Assembly: GCA_013397075.1 (NCBI GenBank)
Contig: VWZS01006018.1
Location: forward strand, 434,001 to 498,000
Length of the DNA stretch: 64,000 nt
Direction: 5' to 3'
DNA from: Rhabdornis inornatus
Lineage: Eukaryota > Chordata > Aves > Passeriformes > Rhabdornithidae
Each line of letters opens with the position of its first letter. Positions within the stretch are counted from its first letter, which is position 1. The notes below the pieces were generated by a model that saw nothing but the letters and a program-made list of their open reading frames with translations, ran no database searches and had not been told where the DNA came from. Below are positions 21,801 through 33,558 of this stretch, in pieces. A program made the translations under genes and the position numbers.

Positions 21801-24800
21801 CAGGTGGACAGGTAAAAATATATTCTAGGACTCAGGTGCATTCACTTCTCAAACCCAAAAGTTCAGCAGGGGTAACTAAGGCAAAAGGACTTTCATTATT
21901 AAGAACTGCCACTCCTAAATATTTATAGTAGTGAAAGGGTATATTAAGGCTTCTGCCTCCAAGATCCTACTGAGGAATCCAGAGAAAAGAAGCAGCTAAA
22001 GAAGGGACAAGAAAATAACCAATATTGCTGTAAGTTTGCTTGGTATAGCCAGTTCTGAGCTCTTCTACAGACTCCTCCTTCCTCAACAATTAGCATTTGT
22101 ACTTTGGTTCCTTTGTGCATAGTTTGGAATGCTGGAGAGAATTAATATTTCAGCAAGGCTAAAAGGTTGTACAGCCTGCAGTCTCTCACTCACCTCGAGC
22201 AGGGGCAGTCCCAGAGGGCAGGAGTTCCACAAAGAGCCCTCCAGCCCAGGAGGGGAAGGGCCACTTCCAAGGATGAGAAAGCAGCTCAGTCATTATTCAT
22301 TTTTATTGCAGTGGTACTCATGCACCACATAAATATTATTTCTGTCTCAATAGTCTCTTGCTCAGCCTACAGGATGCCAATTAGTGATCACTTTCTAATC
22401 TTATTTTTAGTTCTCTGCTTTAAACATCTATTTACTGGTAAACTGTCCAAGGTCCCTTTACCCACTGAATGGGCCAAACATTGCATTTCATAAGAGTTAT
22501 ATGATGTTTATTCTTTCTGTTAATAGCTTTGAAACAAAAAATGTGAAGCCCTAAAACAGATAAGAAAAACAGAAATCTAGATGTGCATATACAAAAGTCT
22601 ATGTCCACATGCAAATAATAAATATGCACAATATTTCTACAGTGTCTAGGCAAGATAACATTTTTAATCATGGTGCTGTATATATAAATGCCAAACGTTT
22701 AGCAAGATGCAATGATGACACACAATCTCATACAAAACAAAATATTTAAATGCCAAGAAAGTGTAATGTATTTCTAATTTTCACAGTCACTTCTATTATG
22801 TTTCTGTGCTCAGACATGAAATTACGTCTTCCAGAAAAACACTTAGCCTACTGCCCCTAAAACAAACCAAAAGAAGAAAACATTGCTTTTGTGGCCCAGG
22901 ACACAGAAAACAGGAAGATTATTTGCTAATTATTTGGTAATTAGGTGACACTGAGGACAGCATGTATGTGTTTATGTGCATGCACACATTCACCATTTAC
23001 CCCAAGTGGTAATAAAATGATTTCTTGTTTGTGCACACACACTCTTGTCTTGGCCAAATCAAGGAGCCCCGAAAACCAGATCAAACAGGACAGGAAAATC
23101 AGCTAAGAACAAGACCAAATGCACCAGGTTTTAGGCTTTCCTAAATCTGTCATGGTTGAAAAGTTTGCAATTAATACTTGGTAACTCTTCAAACAGCACA
23201 GTCCTGTCTTGCCAACTGTAATTCATAAGGCCTTTGAGTCATTTGAACATTTTCACAGAGGTTTATCCCCTCTGCTCATACAAGTCATTATTCTTCTCAT
23301 TCACATCAATTCCTTCAAAACTTGGCATTTCTAAATTTGCCCGCGACGCCGTGAAACATTTTGAATCATTGACATGAGGTTAAGAACGGGACTGGGGCAG
23401 CACTAAACCAAACTAAGGCTGCAATCTCTGCTAAAAGGCACTGACAGATTTACAGCAACCCCTAAAGCTTTGCTGTGCTGGGACTGGTTGTACTTCAGAG
23501 CCAGTTACTCTTACCCAGAAAATGAATTTGAGAGTCAACACACACCATCAAGTGACTCCATGGAGAATTCTTGTGTCTGTCTTCAAACCCATTTATTTAT
23601 ACAGCAATTAAACGTCTCTATAATTACATTTTATAAATGTTTATAGCTCATCTTGCCAAACAGCTACATAAAGAGGAACTATACTGAAAATTAAAGGTAC
23701 TTAATGCACGCTAAACAGCAGAAATTGAAAGGAAAGTTTATTTTTTGCAAGAACTGTTAAGGAAGGAGAAGCAGGCTGTCCATCTGTACGAACTCAGAGA
23801 TCAGGTCACCATTAGAAATAAGATGTATGGAAAATTCTGTTCACATATTCAATAGCTTGGAATTGCATTCAGCCCTAATTGCCATGTTCCTACCCTACTG
23901 TTGTTTAATAACTGTTTTCTTCTCTGCTTCTTTTTGGGAACTACAAAAGATCACATCATCAGGAGGGTGGGCAAAAGAAGAACAACATACTGAAGGTTCC
24001 TAAAATACATTTGTAATTAAAATGTGATTTTGACACACACTACTGATGTGTCTGCCTAACAATATCATTGTTCTTGGTAACAGCACTTATTTTCAGGTAA
24101 GTATTTTATCCACTGTATACTTTATATACTAATTATCTGTCAAAGATATATATTTATTCATATTACTTTTAATTTCTCTAATGCAATAACACAGCAGTAG
24201 ATTGTTAATTTATGCTGCATATTGACCTTCAGTTGGTCCACTGATGGTTGTGGGAGAGTTTATAAACTACCAGATTAGAAAAACACTTCTGCTGAGGAAA
24301 AGCACTGATTTATCAGAAGTGCCAAAGCACATAAACAGTGAGGAGATATCAAGCATGCCCACCCAATTCAAAGGCACTTAGGAATGTGCCTTTATCTGCC
24401 TTTTGCCTGCAGCCCCCAGAACACTGAAGAATGGAAGAACCATACCTGGAATAAGTCTGGACACACAGGCAGGAGAGCAGCTGCAGTACACACAATTCAG
24501 CTCTGCACAACTTCAGTTAAATGGGAGAAAGAAAACCCAGCACAAAAATAGCTGCAGATAAACCTCTGCCACTCCCCTCTGCTTCTCTGAGTGTTTTTTG
24601 TGGAGTTTTAGGCATGATAGCCAGAGAAGGTTCAGCCTCATCAGCTGCCTCTTCCCCTTATTCTCATCAGAATTCACTCACATCAACAATTCAATAAAGA
24701 CATTTTCAAAAGATTCTCAACATCTATGACTTTATTTTCCTTTTTTTCCAGCTCTAAGAGTAATTGGGCTATCTTCTATCTGAGCAGAGATTTTAAACAG

Positions 24801-27800
24801 AAAAACAACAACTAAGGAAATTCTCCACCAACTTTCTCTTGGTCAGGTCATCTCAGCTTGCCCTGGCCTGGCTGCCTCAGGTAAATATTCAGCTCCTGTG
24901 GTCTGTTCAATCCCAGCTTTCTAGATACTGATTTTTTTTCCAGTTTCCAGTGCTGCAAGTCAGGGGCAGTGAAGCTGGATGCTGAGGGATGCAGACACTG
25001 AACATACTCTTCCCCACCTGGGAGTAACTGCAGACTCAGCCAAGGATTTCCCTGCACGCTCCTTTGAAAGAACCCTGGGAATACAATTCATTTTTTATGC
25101 CTTCATCCACTTCACACAGCCATCAGAGCTGAAACTTCTGCCAGTCAAACACAGCCAATGCACTGAACTCTGCAGAGATCCTTGTCATGCTTGCAGCACA
25201 AGAACACACAGAATTCATCCAGGCTGTGCTGAACCACGAGCTCAGCTGGGATCCCGAGGCTGCCCAGGAAATAGACACTATGGGATATCCTAACCTGGGA
25301 CTATCTCATTTTATACCCTTGTTGTTCCCTAAAAAGTATTTTGCACATAGAAAATGTTATTTTTAAAAGGTGAATCCTCTGAAAGTTTAAACCTGCAGTT
25401 AGAGTTACTGTTTGGAGGATTTATTCTAACACCAGTTTCTCCTTGCCATAATCACACTGAAATTCCCTGTAACACAGCTGATAAGAATGTTTTATTCATG
25501 GGGCTTCAATACTAAGTTTGAAATTATCTAACAGAATTTGGGATTTAATTCCTATAGAAAAGAGCTCTCTTTTTTTTCTTTTTAAATACAGGAAAATGCT
25601 GAATGCTCCTACTTGATTTCTGTCATCTGTTCTAGTACAGCAGCACCACAGAGCACACCAAGGATTCAACTTAATATGCAGTTTCTTCATTTTCAGCTAC
25701 TTTTCTCAAGTTCATTAAATGATTCTGTGTCTGTAAACCTGCTGGCAACTGGATACTCCACCTTCCTGCACTTCCTGCCCCAGTGAGTTTAAATGCTATT
25801 TTACACTCTCAATTGAACATTAAAAGGGCAATGATACACACTAGGAATTTCATGCAGCTGTATTAATGCTGACTACTGTAGCAGAGAACCGGCTTCCAAA
25901 GCAGCCCCAGAATTATCTTGTAAAGACATTATTACCAAGAAATTGGAAAAAAAAATCCTAATCTGGTCATTTCTTATAAAAATGAGGAAGAAGGAGGAAA
26001 AATTGACATTATTTTTCTTTTAAGTCAACATCTGAGGCATTTCAAAATATTTTTCTATGCAATTATAAAGGATTTTTTAAAGGAAAATCAAAGGGAAAAA
26101 AAAGTGTTTTTGCAGTGTTATCTGATTCCAGGAACTACAACTTACAAGAAAACATCACATATGATGGATATGATGCAGAGAAAATCTTGTGCCAGAAACA
26201 GAAAATTAATCCATTTAGTAATCTGTGTGTGTCATCAGGGCCAAATACTCATCTATAAAAAGCACCTCTTTGGTGCCTCATTGGCTCCAGAACTCCAGCA
26301 CCATCCTCACTGAATCTGGTGTCTTCTAAGATCACATCTCCAGCCTGCAGCCTGCCCCACTACTATTTATAGCTGTTCAGGGTTTCACAAATATTTATAG
26401 ATAGGAAGTGCTTCACAGAAGTTCCTTGTAATTCCTACTTCAACATACACAAAAAGTTGCTTGCCAGAAAGCCAAGACATTATTATGCATATTAATAAGC
26501 ATCTTAGGAAGTATATATTTAATGTATGATGTATTTAAATATAAGTCATGACCTTATAATGATCTCACACAACTACTTATATAAATAACGAATGTTATTT
26601 ATATCAATAGTTATTTAACAACAACAGTGTTGTGTTATTTCTGTGAATGCAGCAAAGATTACCACTTTGATTTAAAGATTAGCTGGATTAATTCCTACCA
26701 ACCCTGGTGGTGCTAAAAAAGCATCTTGGAAAACAAAATGGGGAAAAAATATTAAAGAGAGAGAGAAAAAACCCAAATTGAAAATACACTGAGTTTCTAA
26801 GAGCAAGCTATTGTGAGCACTGTCACTGCACTTTCAACATCTCTGATGCTGCTGGGTGAGGATGAGAAAAGTGAATAGAAAAAGCTGCCATCAATCCCAC
26901 CCTCCTAAAGCATGAGCCCAGCACAGGCACAGGAGCTGGAACATGAACATGGCCAAAGGAAACCTGCCTTCCACATTCAGGAAGAATTGGTGTTATAGGT
27001 ACATATTATATTATTGGCCTTTCACAAATATTAAAATGAATGCTATATGTAGAATGTTGGAAAACTTTGCTGAATGAATATAGTTTCTTTTAGTTCTGCT
27101 ATTAACAAAACTTAGAAATAGTAGTGTGATAAATATATTTTTTTTTGGACTATAACATGGTGATGTAAAAAGCTTTTGTTCATATAACTAATTCAGAGAA
27201 TAGTAAAAAGATAATCAGAAAATTCTTCACATTCTTGGATTATCCTATCTGGATGAAGATAGGGGTGATGAACACCAAAACTCCAGGGAAAGAATTAATA
27301 AATCAGGGAGTAGGCACAGGATGGTGCCACAAAAGAAAAAAAGTTGATTTACAGGTTGGGGGGGTGACAATTTTGAATAATACATAAAGGTCTATGAATA
27401 TACAACATGTTGATGCATTTAACAAAGTGTTTTCTGAGTTAGTGCGTGCTTTTAGCTGAATATCAAGCACCAGGCCATTATAACCTTTTACTTTATTGTT
27501 TGGCTCTTATTGCCTTTTATTAAACCCTTTAAAATCTACCAGGAAACTGGACCTTGTTTTTCACAATTGGAAATGAGCAAATAAATTGCTCTCAGCTGAC
27601 AGATACATTTTTCCTCCCCCAGAACTCTCTTTCCCTCCTACTCCTATGCACAGCCCTGTGTGTGCATCTCCATATCCCCTTGTAGGTCATCGGGGCAGAA
27701 AGGTAGGATGGAGGGAAAAGCCACAGCCCTGGATTTGGGGGAGGGGGAGAACTCACAACTGAGCTTCCAGGTCATCACTGCCTTGCAAGTTGATTACTCA

Positions 27801-27806
27801 ACTCAC
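21801..27806. other. Long non-coding stretch, few weak signals
   Basis: AT-rich sequence, probably intron. A 66-bp minus-strand segment at 23515-23580 has a strong donor (CTGG then GTAAGAG), an open frame and compatible phase between 27807-27852 and 19819-19872. Its acceptor lacks a pyrimidine tract, so I do not call it an exon. Near 24.4 kb a strong minus-strand acceptor leads only to an 11-bp segment. No repeat family was recognised. Confidence 0.4.
26579..26604. repeat. Perfect 11-bp AT-rich palindrome with 4-nt loop
   Basis: ATATAAATAAC, loop GAAT, then GTTATTTATAT. It sits in a very AT-rich tract (26.49-26.63 kb) and may be a cruciform-prone site. Such palindromes are common in AT-rich DNA, so no function is assigned. 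Confidence 0.85.
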
Positions 27807-27852
27807 CACTAATCTGCTGCACAATGCAATTTGATTTCAATTTCCCGAGGAG
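27807..27852 (-). CDS. Candidate 46-bp internal exon, unknown protein
   Basis: Minus-strand segment with the best splice context in the left part of the window. A long uninterrupted pyrimidine tract (CTCCTCTCTCCCTTCCTCCAG) precedes it, and the donor GTG then GTGAGT follows. Two frames have stops. The open one starts on a codon boundary and reads LLGKLKSNCIVQQIS, ending one base into the next codon. It joins in phase after 30221-30305 and before 19819-19872 or 18200-18254. No family was recognised. The splice sites are real-looking, but coding is inferred from the single open frame. Confidence 0.42.
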
Positions 27853-28441
27853 CTGGAGGAAGGGAGAGAGGAGAATGTATCCAGGTGATGAAGCCCTGCT
27901 TAGGTTAAAGGCTGCTGAAAGCTTTCTGCAGAAAAAATGCACAGAAGGCATTGCAAAGGAATTAATGACTGGGCATGTTCCCCCAATGCTTTTTCCTTTA
28001 TTAAATATTTTTGTTAACTAAATAACCATGACCATTTTGTTCAACTTTGTTCGCAACACCCCCCAGCACATGCAAAATTCTGTCTTTGAAAAATGGGGGT
28101 TTTTTACTATAAGGAACAGAAGGCAATTCCATTTCCTGGATAATTTTTCGTTATAAAAATTAGAAGTGTTTTTGAATTGAAAATTAGTAATGGTACTTTA
28201 TATATAGTTTAAAATATTTTCCCTTCTCCTGGAGGCAAGACTTAAAGGCCTCTGGCACCACCATTGACCAAATAATGAAAGAATTTATTTGCCATGCAGC
28301 TTTAACAAAACAGCTCTGGAACATTTAATTAAAAATGCTGCAGCTCTTTTCAGTGAAGAGGAAGCCTGACAAACAGTTGTACTTTGCAGAGCTCCTTTGC
28401 TTCATTGCATGGACATTTCAACATTAGACCATCAAATACTT

Positions 28442-28492
28442 CATCAGTTTATTTCCACTCTAATACTCCATCAGTTTATTTCCACTCTAATC
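28442..28492 (+). repeat. Two-copy tandem duplication, 27-bp period
   Basis: CATCAGTTTATTTCCACTCT with three more matching bases occurs at 28442 and again at 28469. It is a small local duplication in otherwise unremarkable sequence. Confidence 0.85.
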
Positions 28493-29326
28493 CCTCATTT
28501 CCCTGGCAATATCCTATTGGAAGTTACTCCCTCTGCATACTTCACAAAGACCAGCTCATTAGTTTCTTGTCCACCAACCCGCTTAATTACACCCCATAGT
28601 GCAACTCCATTAGTTTTATCAGAAGTTATGTGTCATTCTAGAGCCTGATTTTGGTATTTTGGTCCCATTTCTAACAGATATTTTGATCCCTGGTACAGCA
28701 AGTGCCACTCACACAGTATGAAGCTCCCAAAGATAAATCCTTTTTGTGTAACTCAGAGTGCCAAGCGCAGCCCATGGGGTCAGAGCCTGTCCTGACACTG
28801 GCCAGGATTTGTAACAGCTGACCTTTGAATCAGCCCAAAATGGCCCTTCCTCTAAGCTCCATCTGCTCTCATCAAACAGAATGTAAAGCATACAAGGGAC
28901 TTCCACTCAAATATTTACAGAGGGGTGTTTTTAATTATACAATTGAAAAATTTCAACTATTACACTGGGGAGATTTACATGAGCTTATTATGACTTTATA
29001 GACTTGATCTGGTTTAAATTATGAAAGCCTTTTATAACTTCCTACATAAGGATCCAGATTAGAATTTCTTTAATCAGCTCAAATGTATAACATTTGAATT
29101 AACCATTCTTACAGTGTGCTTTTCCTGGTAGAGATTTAAAGCACCCCCACGAAACAGGTACAGAGATTTTCCCAACAGAGAAACGGTGAGGTAAACAAAG
29201 CCCCAGCACTGTGACTGACAGACAATTAGCACCAGGTATGACTTGGGCTCTACAGATTTCTTTTTAAACAGTCACAATTCTCAAAAGAATATTTTTGAAT
29301 GTGGTCTTCTAGACCCACTTGACACA

Positions 29327-29390
29327 TATGTGTGTATTTATATATGTATATATATGTACACACACATATATATATATATGTATCTCCACC
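29327..29390 (+). repeat. TA/TG/CA dinucleotide microsatellite
   Basis: Compound run of TATATG, TACACACA and TATATATATATG units. It is interrupted and probably variable between individuals. Confidence 0.9.
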
Positions 29391-30220
29391 AAATCATCAT
29401 GGTAACTCTGTTTCATCAAAACATGAATATTTTTCAGTCAAACCTTTGCTTTATCAAAAGTCCAATCATTCATTAGTTCAACCAGATTCCCATTGGAAAG
29501 AAAATTTTTAGGAATTATCCCAGCTGTGAAGGTGACTGATAACCAATATTCTGAAAGGCATTTGGGGAATCTTGGGCTGATTAACTTTGAGTGATGTGAG
29601 ATGTGAAAGCTGCGCTGTCAGTCAGAGCAGGGACTCAGGGCAGGTTTCTCAAAAGCCAATCTGTACCTCGGAATCCCTGATGAGGGACTGACACATTGAA
29701 GTTTCCATCTCAGTGGAAATTTAAGTTTTACAACCTTCATATTCCTACAAATGAAAAAAAAATTCTGTTTCACTGTATATGTCCATGCTGTAAAAAAACA
29801 GGATATATTGTATTTTCATTATTTTCACTTGATTGAGACACAGTTTTTAATTCTCACTTTCTGATGGATCCAGCCAACCACAACAACCACTATGGAATTT
29901 ATGAGGAGCCTTTCCAGAGACAACATGACTAAAAATAGCCGTCAGTAGTCAGGATCCCTGTAGAATAGTTGTATGGGCAAAACTTTGAAAAACTGAAACG
30001 GTAAACTAGACTTCATTATAAGAAAATAGATGGTATTTTCTGAGAAATTAGGCCTTTGTAAGAGATCTTATGTAGAAAAGTCTAAAACTGACACCCACAT
30101 GGGTTTTAGATGTTCTTGAAGACTCCTTGAGAATGTTAACTGGGATACATGGATGGAGAAGCCCATGCTCTGAACTCCTGAGTGCGGATGCCTCACTGAT
30201 GTCAGGAGGAAAATACTCAC

Positions 30221-30305
30221 TGCGTTAGTTTTACAAAGAAAATGGAAATTCACTTCAGTGGATAATACAGGTCCTACTATCACAAAAGCTGCAGTTATCA
30301 TTAAG
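30221..30305 (-). CDS. Candidate 85-bp exon, hydrophobic segment
   Basis: Minus-strand segment ending at a strong donor (ACGCA then GTGAGT). The acceptor (GTGAACTGATCAG) is preceded by a moderate T-rich tract. The single open frame begins LMITAAFVIVGPVLSTEV and ends HFLCKTNA. The first part would suit a short membrane helix. It enters with one base of a split codon, matching the exit of 34520-34575, and ends on a codon boundary, matching 27807-27852. Alternative acceptors closer to the donor exist, so the 5' border is uncertain. No family was recognised. Confidence 0.28.
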
Positions 30306-30569
30306 CTGATCAGTTCACAAACAACACAAGAACACAATTGTTGAAATATCAGAACTCAATTGCTCTGCAATGCTTTCATGCCCAGCAGTTCTCCGAGTTA
30401 ATTGTCAGTGCATGGTGTCAGAATTTTCCTATAAAACACTGCCCACAAAGGCTCCCAGCACTCCAGGGGGCTGTGGAGGGAGTCTCCCTTCCCTAGGGTC
30501 TGTCCGTGTCCACACAGTCCCTAATTCCACCAAGCACTCGGGGCTGATGTGTAATGCTTTATTCCAGCA

Positions 30570-30655
30570 GAATTCAAGTGCACATGTAAGTGCTTTGTTG
30601 CACAAGGAGGGATTTAGGCATGTGCTTAAGTACTTCACTGAACTGGGACCAGGCT
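30570..30655 (+). repeat. Probable ancient amniote interspersed repeat
   Basis: The core GCATGTGCTTAAGTACTTCA, followed by CTGAACTGGGACC, resembles a widely scattered old amniote repeat whose copies contain 'catgtgcttaagtgctttgctgaatcggggcc'-like text. A second diverged half-copy (TGCACATGTAAGTGCTTTGT) lies just upstream. I identify it from memory of the motif, without a library search, so the class is left open. Confidence 0.5.
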
Positions 30656-31560
30656 ATTTATAGCAAGCTTTTTGTTCCGGTTTTATTGTTCAACACTTAA
30701 AGTCATCCTATGGCTTTTCCTTCTGTATACCCTCCCCTCACACAGCAGACCTTTTAGGGCTGCAATCTTCTTCCAGAAGCCACAAGTTCAAAATCAGAAT
30801 GGATATTATAAGCTCCTCCAATTATATAATTTCTTTTTCATCTATTTACACAGAAATATGGAGGGGGAAAAAAAAAGGCTGAATGGTAGGCAAGTCATGA
30901 AGCCAAAAGTTGTGTGTAATAACAGGATGAAAAATCCCATCCCACCTCACCCCCAGCACTGAAGCACTCACAAAGGAACAAAACACTAATGTGTGCACCC
31001 AGAAGTGTTCATTCCAACTTCCCCAAGTGTCCTTTGCTGTGCAATCCTCTGCTCCACGGAGAAACTGAGGCAGAGTCATGTCTGAGGCACGATTTTATTG
31101 AACTTGAAAAACCATCAGTGCTGAACAGCCCGTGCTGCTGCAGAGGCAGACTGCTAACAGGCACTGAGTGGTGTTGTGAGGAGACAAAAATACTTCAAAT
31201 GACTTCCAGTTCAACACCAGCACCTGCGTTTTCACTAAGAAAAATCTCTCTACTGCAGAGGTATCTGGACCTATCAGCTCATCTTTCAGTGTTAACATGT
31301 TTTCATCAATCCTTGTTTTGATTAATTAATGTCTTTTCACAGATAATGGTATAACAAAAAATCCTCATCTCCCCGGAAATCTCACAGCATTCCATCCGCT
31401 TTTTAAAAACACTGCTGTTGTTTTACAGATTTTATGTTCCTCATAAAGATGCACTGGGGTGTTCTGTTTTCTGTATTCGTACACAGATTGCCCAAAGACA
31501 GCGCTGTGCCTCTGGGATGCTCGGAAATGCGGCTGGAGAAACGCGGCAGGTTCAGCTGCC
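30656..31560. other. Non-coding stretch, nothing recognised
   Basis: No exon is supported. Open frames at 30.67-31.32 kb lack splice structure. Confidence 0.4.
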
Positions 31561-31589
31561 ATCCCGAAATTAAACCAGCTGGGAACGGC
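31561..31589 (+). repeat. 29-bp contig-end sequence repeated at 33292-33320
   Basis: These 29 bases directly before the N at 31590 recur exactly directly after the N at 33291. They look like an unmerged overlap between two contig ends rather than a biological repeat. Confidence 0.85.
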
Positions 31590-31590
31590 N
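31590..31590. other. Single-N assembly gap
   Basis: One undetermined base marks a join between contigs. Its size is nominal. Confidence 0.95.
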
Positions 31591-31785
31591 GGCAGGGGTT
31601 GAGAGGATGGAGCTGCAGGGATGGTCAGGGGGCTGCAGGGATTGGGAGGGGGCTGCGGGGAGGCCAGGGGGCTGCAGGGATGGGATGAGGGCTGGAGAGA
31701 GAGGAGGGGGCTGCAGGGGAGGCCGGGGGCTGCAGGGATGCAGGAATTGCCAGGGGGCTGCAGGAAGGGCAGGGGGACGCAGGGC
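31591..31785 (+). repeat. GC-rich minisatellite at a contig edge
   Basis: Irregular repeats of the type GGGGGCTGCAGGGATGGGA, with units of about 14-25 bp and interspersed GGCCAGG variants. The related tract at 33480-33557 ends at another gap. The true array probably spans the gap and is longer than shown. Confidence 0.85.
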
Positions 31786-31956
31786 CGTGCGATGCAGAGC
31801 CCGTGCTGCACAGCAGGAACAGCACTTCCCACTTCCCAAGGAAATCCACCACTGAGCTCTGCCTGTGGAAATCTTCCACACAGAAACCTGCTCTGCCTGA
31901 TTCCTCCCGTGCTCAGGGGGACAGGATCTTATACATCCCCATAAATACTGGTACAT

Positions 31957-33290
31957 GAACAGCATCAAAGAAGGCTCCAGCATCCATTTCTCCTGTAATT
32001 CCTGACTTTCAGTTCTGACTGCCAAGATGCATTGAAAGAGGCAAAATCATCCCTCAAAAGCACATTATTTCACCAGAGTGCCCAATAACCCAAAGCCACT
32101 AAAATCACAGAGACAAGCTTTTCACCATTTTCAGGAGGTACTGAATTGGACTGCAATAACCTTCAGCTGAATTATTAATGGTAACTTGTAAGCCATTATC
32201 ATGGAAAGATCTCTATTAGTCGCCAATTTACAGTGTTATTTTCAAAAACATCCAACTTAGGGATGCACAAATCCCATTGACAAGCCAACAGGACTTAAAA
32301 TTCCATTTGGCTTCCATTCCTCCCCTTTTTAAAAATCCTGCCCTTAATACATTAAACCTTCCTACTGCACTATCTATAACTTATTTGACAATCAGGCCAT
32401 AAATGTTACTTGACAAGAAGACAACTCTTGGTGCTAAGTCTACAAATTCTCTTCCTAGACCTGGATGAAATTTTGACTATAGGGCATTCTGTTCTAGGCA
32501 GGTTCTTCCACTTGAAATGCAAAGGTTCTCAGAAAGGTGTCCTCAAGAAGAACAGCAAAAACCTGATATTTTCCAGTACAGAAGAGACCTGGCTGGTTGT
32601 GTATATGTAGAACATATCACACTTCACTGCTACATAAGTAAATGGTTTTAATGCTCTTATTGAATAACATTACAAATATCTTGCACATACAAACAGAGCC
32701 TTGCACTTACAGTAGCATTTTCTATCCAAAATTCCCAGCAGCTTTACAAGTAGTGATTAATTAACCCTTGAAAGAGGCAGGTTACGTGCTTAATTATAAA
32801 TCCAAAGCAACAGCCCACAAGGACAAGCAATGTGTGTGAAGGCACAAAATATCCCCTAACAAAGCAGGAAACAACACACAATTTGTTCTCCCAGCCCATG
32901 CCACAGCTCTCACATACCTGCAATTTTTTAGTCTTTCCTTGGGGAGGAAACATGGGATGTCATCAAGCTGGAGCTGTGCTAACAGCATAAAGGTAGGAGC
33001 ATGGAAGCATTACTAAAGCTGCAGCTGTATTTTATTCTGATTAATGGGAAAGCATTGGCTGGGATCTTAAGGGCAGCAATACATTTCAAGTAAGCATTAT
33101 CACAAGTCAAGAGAATTCACCAGTAACACTTTGAAAGGAAGATGTGAAGGAAGCACAAAAAAGATGTGGAATTCAGGGCAGCAACTTCAGCAAACTCAGT
33201 CAAATGATTTGTAATATCTCTTAAAGAGAGGATCAAGGAATTCAGGAAAACTGACAATTACCGAGAAGAATGTATAAAATAATGCAAGAG
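31957..33290 (+). repeat. 1,334-bp block, copy 1 of an apparent false duplication
   Basis: The block recurs at 33559-34892 with a constant offset of 1,602 bases. I saw no difference between the copies, and open frames in the two translate identically. Both copies end at or start beside single-N gaps. This is best explained by the same genomic segment being placed twice in the assembly. Confidence 0.9.
32918..32973 (-). CDS. Second copy of the 34520-34575 exon candidate
   Basis: Identical to 34520-34575, including both splice borders, because it lies inside the duplicated block. If the duplication is an assembly error, this copy does not exist in the genome. If it is real, the gene would carry two identical 56-bp exons. 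Confidence 0.3.
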
Positions 33291-33291
33291 N
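33291..33291. other. Single-N assembly gap
   Basis: One undetermined base between the duplicated block and a small GC-rich contig. Confidence 0.95.
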
Positions 33292-33557
33292 ATCCCGAAA
33301 TTAAACCAGCTGGGAACGGCGCGCTTCCATCCGGAGCGATAGCAAATGTAAGGGTGTTCACAATGGCAGTGGTTTACAGGGAAAGCGCTGGTGCTGGTAT
33401 TTGTGGAGAATGGAGGGAGAGAGGAGAGGCAGCCAGGGAAGGACGGAGAAGGAGCGGTGCGAGCCAGCAGCGGCTGTGCCGGGGAGGGGGTGCAGGGATG
33501 GGAGAGATGGAGAGGAGGGGGATACAGGGATGGGAGGGGGTGCAGGAATGGGAGGGA
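33292..33557 (+). repeat. Small GC-rich contig with minisatellite tail
   Basis: It starts with the 29-bp overlap to 31561-31589, continues through about 160 bp of moderately CpG-rich unique sequence, and ends in GGGGGTGCAGGGATGGGAG-type repeats next to the N at 33558. It probably belongs between 31589 and the minisatellite at 31591. Confidence 0.75.
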
Positions 33558-33558
33558 N
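33558..33558. other. Single-N assembly gap
   Basis: One undetermined base at the end of the minisatellite tract and directly before copy 2 of the duplicated block. Confidence 0.95.

Noticed and set aside
23515..23580. Minus-strand exon with strong GTAAGAG donor
   Set aside because: The phase would fit the exon chain, but the acceptor lacks a pyrimidine tract and other acceptor choices change the phase.
32410..32610. Identical 66-codon plus-strand frames at 32410 and 34012
   Set aside because: They are identical only because the block is duplicated. The frame has no splice borders and no family resemblance.
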